From the NCBI RefSeq assembly GCF_014838735.1, contig NZ_JABUXQ010000002.1:62001-126000 (forward strand): a stretch of DNA of 64,000 nt, in the 5' to 3' direction. Under the pieces are notes generated by a model. It made no database searches and was not told the origin of the DNA. It saw only the letters and a program-made list of their open reading frames with translations. The stretch is from Limosilactobacillus portuensis. Its GTDB lineage: Bacteria > Bacillota > Bacilli > Lactobacillales > Lactobacillaceae. The translations under genes and the position numbers were made by a program. Positions within the stretch are counted from its first letter, which is position 1; every line of letters begins with the position of its first letter. Positions 61,950 to 64,000 of the stretch are shown one piece after another.

Positions 61950-63182
61950 TTAAGCAGCCTTAGTTTCCCGACGAGTAACAAAATCACGCTGAATCCAAAC
62001 GGAGACAATCATTGCTAAGGCATCAATAATAACAAAGACAATCAAAGTTACATAATAATTGTGGAGTACTTGGTGAGTGTAGGAAAGAAGGATTGGTCCA
62101 ACCATCCCCGCGGCAGCCCAGGCAGTTAAGATGTAGCCATGAATTGCACCTAATTCCTTTGTCCCAAAGACATCGCCGAGGTAGGCTGGAATTACTGAGA
62201 ATCCAGCACCGTAGCAAGACATTAACAAGCAGAGTGCTAACGCAAAGATAAATGGTGTCTTAAAGAAAAGAAGAACGAAGAGCATTAAAATATCTAACAC
62301 AAAGATCAAACTATACGTAAGTGGCCGACCGATAAAGTCAGATAATGTTGCCCAGGCAAGACGACCAAAGCCGTTGAATAAACCAATGATCCCGACCATT
62401 ACCGCAGCGGCACTGGCAGTCATTGTCGTCATGTTCTGAGCCATTGGTGATGCAGCTGAAACAAGTCCAATTCCAGTTGTAATATTGATAAAGAACATGA
62501 ACCATAAGAATGCGAAAGTCCGGGTCTTTAATGCTTGGTTAGCGGTTAATTCTTGGTTGGTTAAACTTACCCGTTGAGCATTTTCAGCGATTGCTTGCGG
62601 TAATTCATGAGGACGCGGCTTTTTAATAAATTGAGCAGCCACAATCATTACAACAAAGTAAAATGCTCCTAAAACATAAAAGGTATTCGCAATCCCAACA
62701 AGTGCCATCAGGTGTTGAGCAACTGGGCCAGTAAGCATTGCCGCAAAACCGAATCCCATAATCGCTAACCCGGTAGCTAACCCCCGCTTGTCAGGGAACC
62801 AGCGAACAATCGTTGATACTGGTGTAACATAGCCAGAACCTAACCCTAATCCGCCAATCACACCATAGGCCAAGTAAAGCAACCATAAGTGATGTGATTG
62901 GATTGCTAGTCCGGTTAGTGCAATTCCGCTTCCGTAACAAATACTTGAGATTGTTCCAGTAACGGTTGGACCAAACTTTTCAACTAGCCGTCCCATAAAT
63001 GCAGCTGACATTCCTAAAAAGAAGATTGCCAAACTAAACGCAAATGATACTGATGTTTCCTTCCAACCAGTATAGGCAGAAATTGGCTTGGTAAATACAC
63101 TCCAAGCATATACCCCACCAATCATTAAGTGGAGCATTACCCCCGCAATTGCGACTCCATACCGGTTTCTCGTCTTTGCCAT
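61950..63182 (-). CDS. OFA-family MFS transporter (oxalate/formate antiporter-like)
   Basis: A 410-residue, 12-helix transporter. It has GGVYAWSVFTKPIS, the MFS loop GRLVEKFGP, VIGGLGLGSGYVTPVSTIVRWFPDKRG and the second-half GRLAWATLSDFIG. It belongs to the OFA group, which includes the oxalate/formate antiporter and many uncharacterised monocarboxylate carriers. In lactobacilli it is often next to D-LDH, as here, and may carry pyruvate or lactate; that is inference. GGAAG precedes the ATG. Confidence 0.9.
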   Translation of the reverse strand: MAKTRNRYGVAIAGVMLHLMIGGVYAWSVFTKPISAYTGWKETSVSFAFSLAIFFLGMSAAFMGRLVEKFGPTVTGTISSICYGSGIALTGLAIQSHHLWLLYLAYGVIGGLGLGSGYVTPVSTIVRWFPDKRGLATGLAIMGFGFAAMLTGPVAQHLMALVGIANTFYVLGAFYFVVMIVAAQFIKKPRPHELPQAIAENAQRVSLTNQELTANQALKTRTFAFLWFMFFINITTGIGLVSAASPMAQNMTTMTASAAAVMVGIIGLFNGFGRLAWATLSDFIGRPLTYSLIFVLDILMLFVLLFFKTPFIFALALCLLMSCYGAGFSVIPAYLGDVFGTKELGAIHGYILTAWAAAGMVGPILLSYTHQVLHNYYVTLIVFVIIDALAMIVSVWIQRDFVTRRETKAA

Positions 63183-63332
63183 TCTTGATACTTCCTTTGT
63201 TATTATTTCCGAACATTATTTTTAAATAATATATATTAGTTCGGCGTTTAAAAAAATAACACAGGCTTTTTAATTAAACAATAAGTAAAACACGAACTTT
63301 AATGTTGTAAGCGATTAAATAATAAATTATTA

Positions 63333-63367
63333 AAAGAGCCGGAAAAGTTAATGCTTTTCCAGCTCTT
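63333..63367 (-). terminator. intrinsic terminator after YhgE/Pip gene
   Basis: The stem AAGAGC/GCTCTT plus GGAAAAG/CTTTTCC across one mismatch, just downstream of the stop at 63386. Confidence 0.8.
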
Positions 63368-63385
63368 ATTAATCATAATTAAATT

Positions 63386-64000
63386 CTATTTATTATCTTG
63401 ACCGTTTGATGTAAAGCCATCGCCCTTACCCATTGGACCGTGTTCGTTAGCTTTTAAGCTTTCGACAGTTGGCGCACGGAAATCGTGTGATGCAATTCCC
63501 TTCATCGTTAACAAGAGTAACAAGTTGAAGACAACCGCGATTCCGAGAAGGACCAGGTTACAGAACAATGTGTAGTGAGTACCAAGACCACCACTAATTG
63601 AATCACGAAGGCCAAGAATTGAGTAGGTCATTGGTAGGTACCAGTGAATAACATTGTAGAACTTCATGGTAACTTCCATTGGGAATGTCCCACCGGAACC
63701 ACCAAGTTGTAACATCAGAAGAACCATGGCAACAAACCGTCCAGGGTTATCAAAGGTCATCGATAAGAACATTACGACGGCCATTGAAGCGAGCCCGAAG
63801 AGAATTGTTGTTGCAAAGAATGACGGAACATGATCGACTGTTAAGCCACACATCATCATGATTCCACATTCAACAACGGCCATGGCAATTGCGGCTACCG
63901 CACCAACGACAACCTTACTGAACCACCAAGCAGTTGCAGAAGCATCTGGATCTGCAACCCGACGAATTGGGTAAACAAAGTTGAAGACCAGCATACCAAC
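63386..64000 (-). CDS. YhgE/Pip-type ABC-2-like membrane protein, C-terminal part (5' end outside window)
   Basis: About 205 residues, open at the window edge. It has five or six hydrophobic segments and the YhgE/Pip C-terminal pattern VYPIRRVADPDASATAWW, LLMLQLGGSGGTFPMEV, FYNVIHWYLPMTYSILGLRD. The family relates to phage infection protein Pip and ABC-2 transporters; function is unclear. The C-terminal tail is polar and ends in DNK. Confidence 0.85.
   Translation of the reverse strand, partial: VGMLVFNFVYPIRRVADPDASATAWWFSKVVVGAVAAIAMAVVECGIMMMCGLTVDHVPSFFATTILFGLASMAVVMFLSMTFDNPGRFVAMVLLMLQLGGSGGTFPMEVTMKFYNVIHWYLPMTYSILGLRDSISGGLGTHYTLFCNLVLLGIAVVFNLLLLLTMKGIASHDFRAPTVESLKANEHGPMGKGDGFTSNGQDNK

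Overview
The window looks like chromosomal DNA of a low-to-moderate GC lactic acid bacterium, most likely Limosilactobacillus (the L. reuteri/oris/mucosae group). This is inferred from strong AGGAGG-type ribosome binding sites with frequent TTG and GTG starts, lactobacillus-type housekeeping genes (efp, glyA, guaA, coaA, hflX, ltaS-like, D-2-hydroxyacid dehydrogenase, OFA-type MFS), and a giant LPQTG surface protein with a KxYKxGKxW-like signal peptide and mucin-binding-like domains. No rRNA, tRNA or CRISPR array was seen.

Layout: 1-600, 3' end of an Lsa-type ABC-F ATPase; 607-5203, esterase, YeiH-type transporter, methyltransferase and a KtrA/KtrB potassium system; 5416-8540, a three-gene minus-strand block of Dam-like methylase, HerA-like ATPase (one in-frame TGA) and an unknown Cys/His-rich protein; 8740-9404, efp with a structured repeat at its stop codon; 9576-11944, CopA and a cupredoxin behind CopY-type operators; 11955-16420, secreted matrixin protease, frameshifted alcohol dehydrogenase, glyA, and a MarR plus B3/B4-domain operon; 16662-19222, CorA, an IS110 remnant, a 40-aa ORF and a GNAT; 19414-21138, NhaC-type transporter behind a tyrosine-rich leader peptide and attenuator; 21277-34010, a 12.7-kb adhesin gene broken by two frameshifts; 34453-36067, glutaminase and a GyrI-like protein; 36085-45377, an accessory stretch with an AAA ATPase behind a three-copy direct-repeat promoter, a TrmH methyltransferase, an AlbA_2/HATPase protein ending in a decamer tandem repeat, a type III restriction-modification system with a G8 tract in mod, and a broken DUF5677-like gene; 45545-50525, guaA, coaA and an LtaS-like enzyme; 50625-51016, a tandem structured repeat; 51122-52991, paired EamA exporters; 53052-64000, HelD, DedA, phosphatase, HflX, a GntR/3-hydroxyacyl-CoA dehydrogenase pair, stress proteins, D-2-hydroxyacid dehydrogenase, OFA transporter and the end of a YhgE/Pip protein.

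Regulatory links visible in the DNA: the marR promoter and the promoter of the EamA pair 34 kb away carry nearly the same operator at the same place relative to -35 and -10. The nhaC leader has a peptide with Tyr codons, competing hairpins and a terminator. A roughly 110-nt repeat occurs at the efp stop codon and in tandem at 50.6-50.9 kb, with compensatory base changes in its stems.

Integrity: three single-base insertions, each making a 5-base homopolymer where 4 bases keep the frame, break the adhesin (twice) and the alcohol dehydrogenase. Two single in-frame stops break the HerA-like and DUF5677-like genes. These may be real decay or switching, or sequencing errors; reads would decide.
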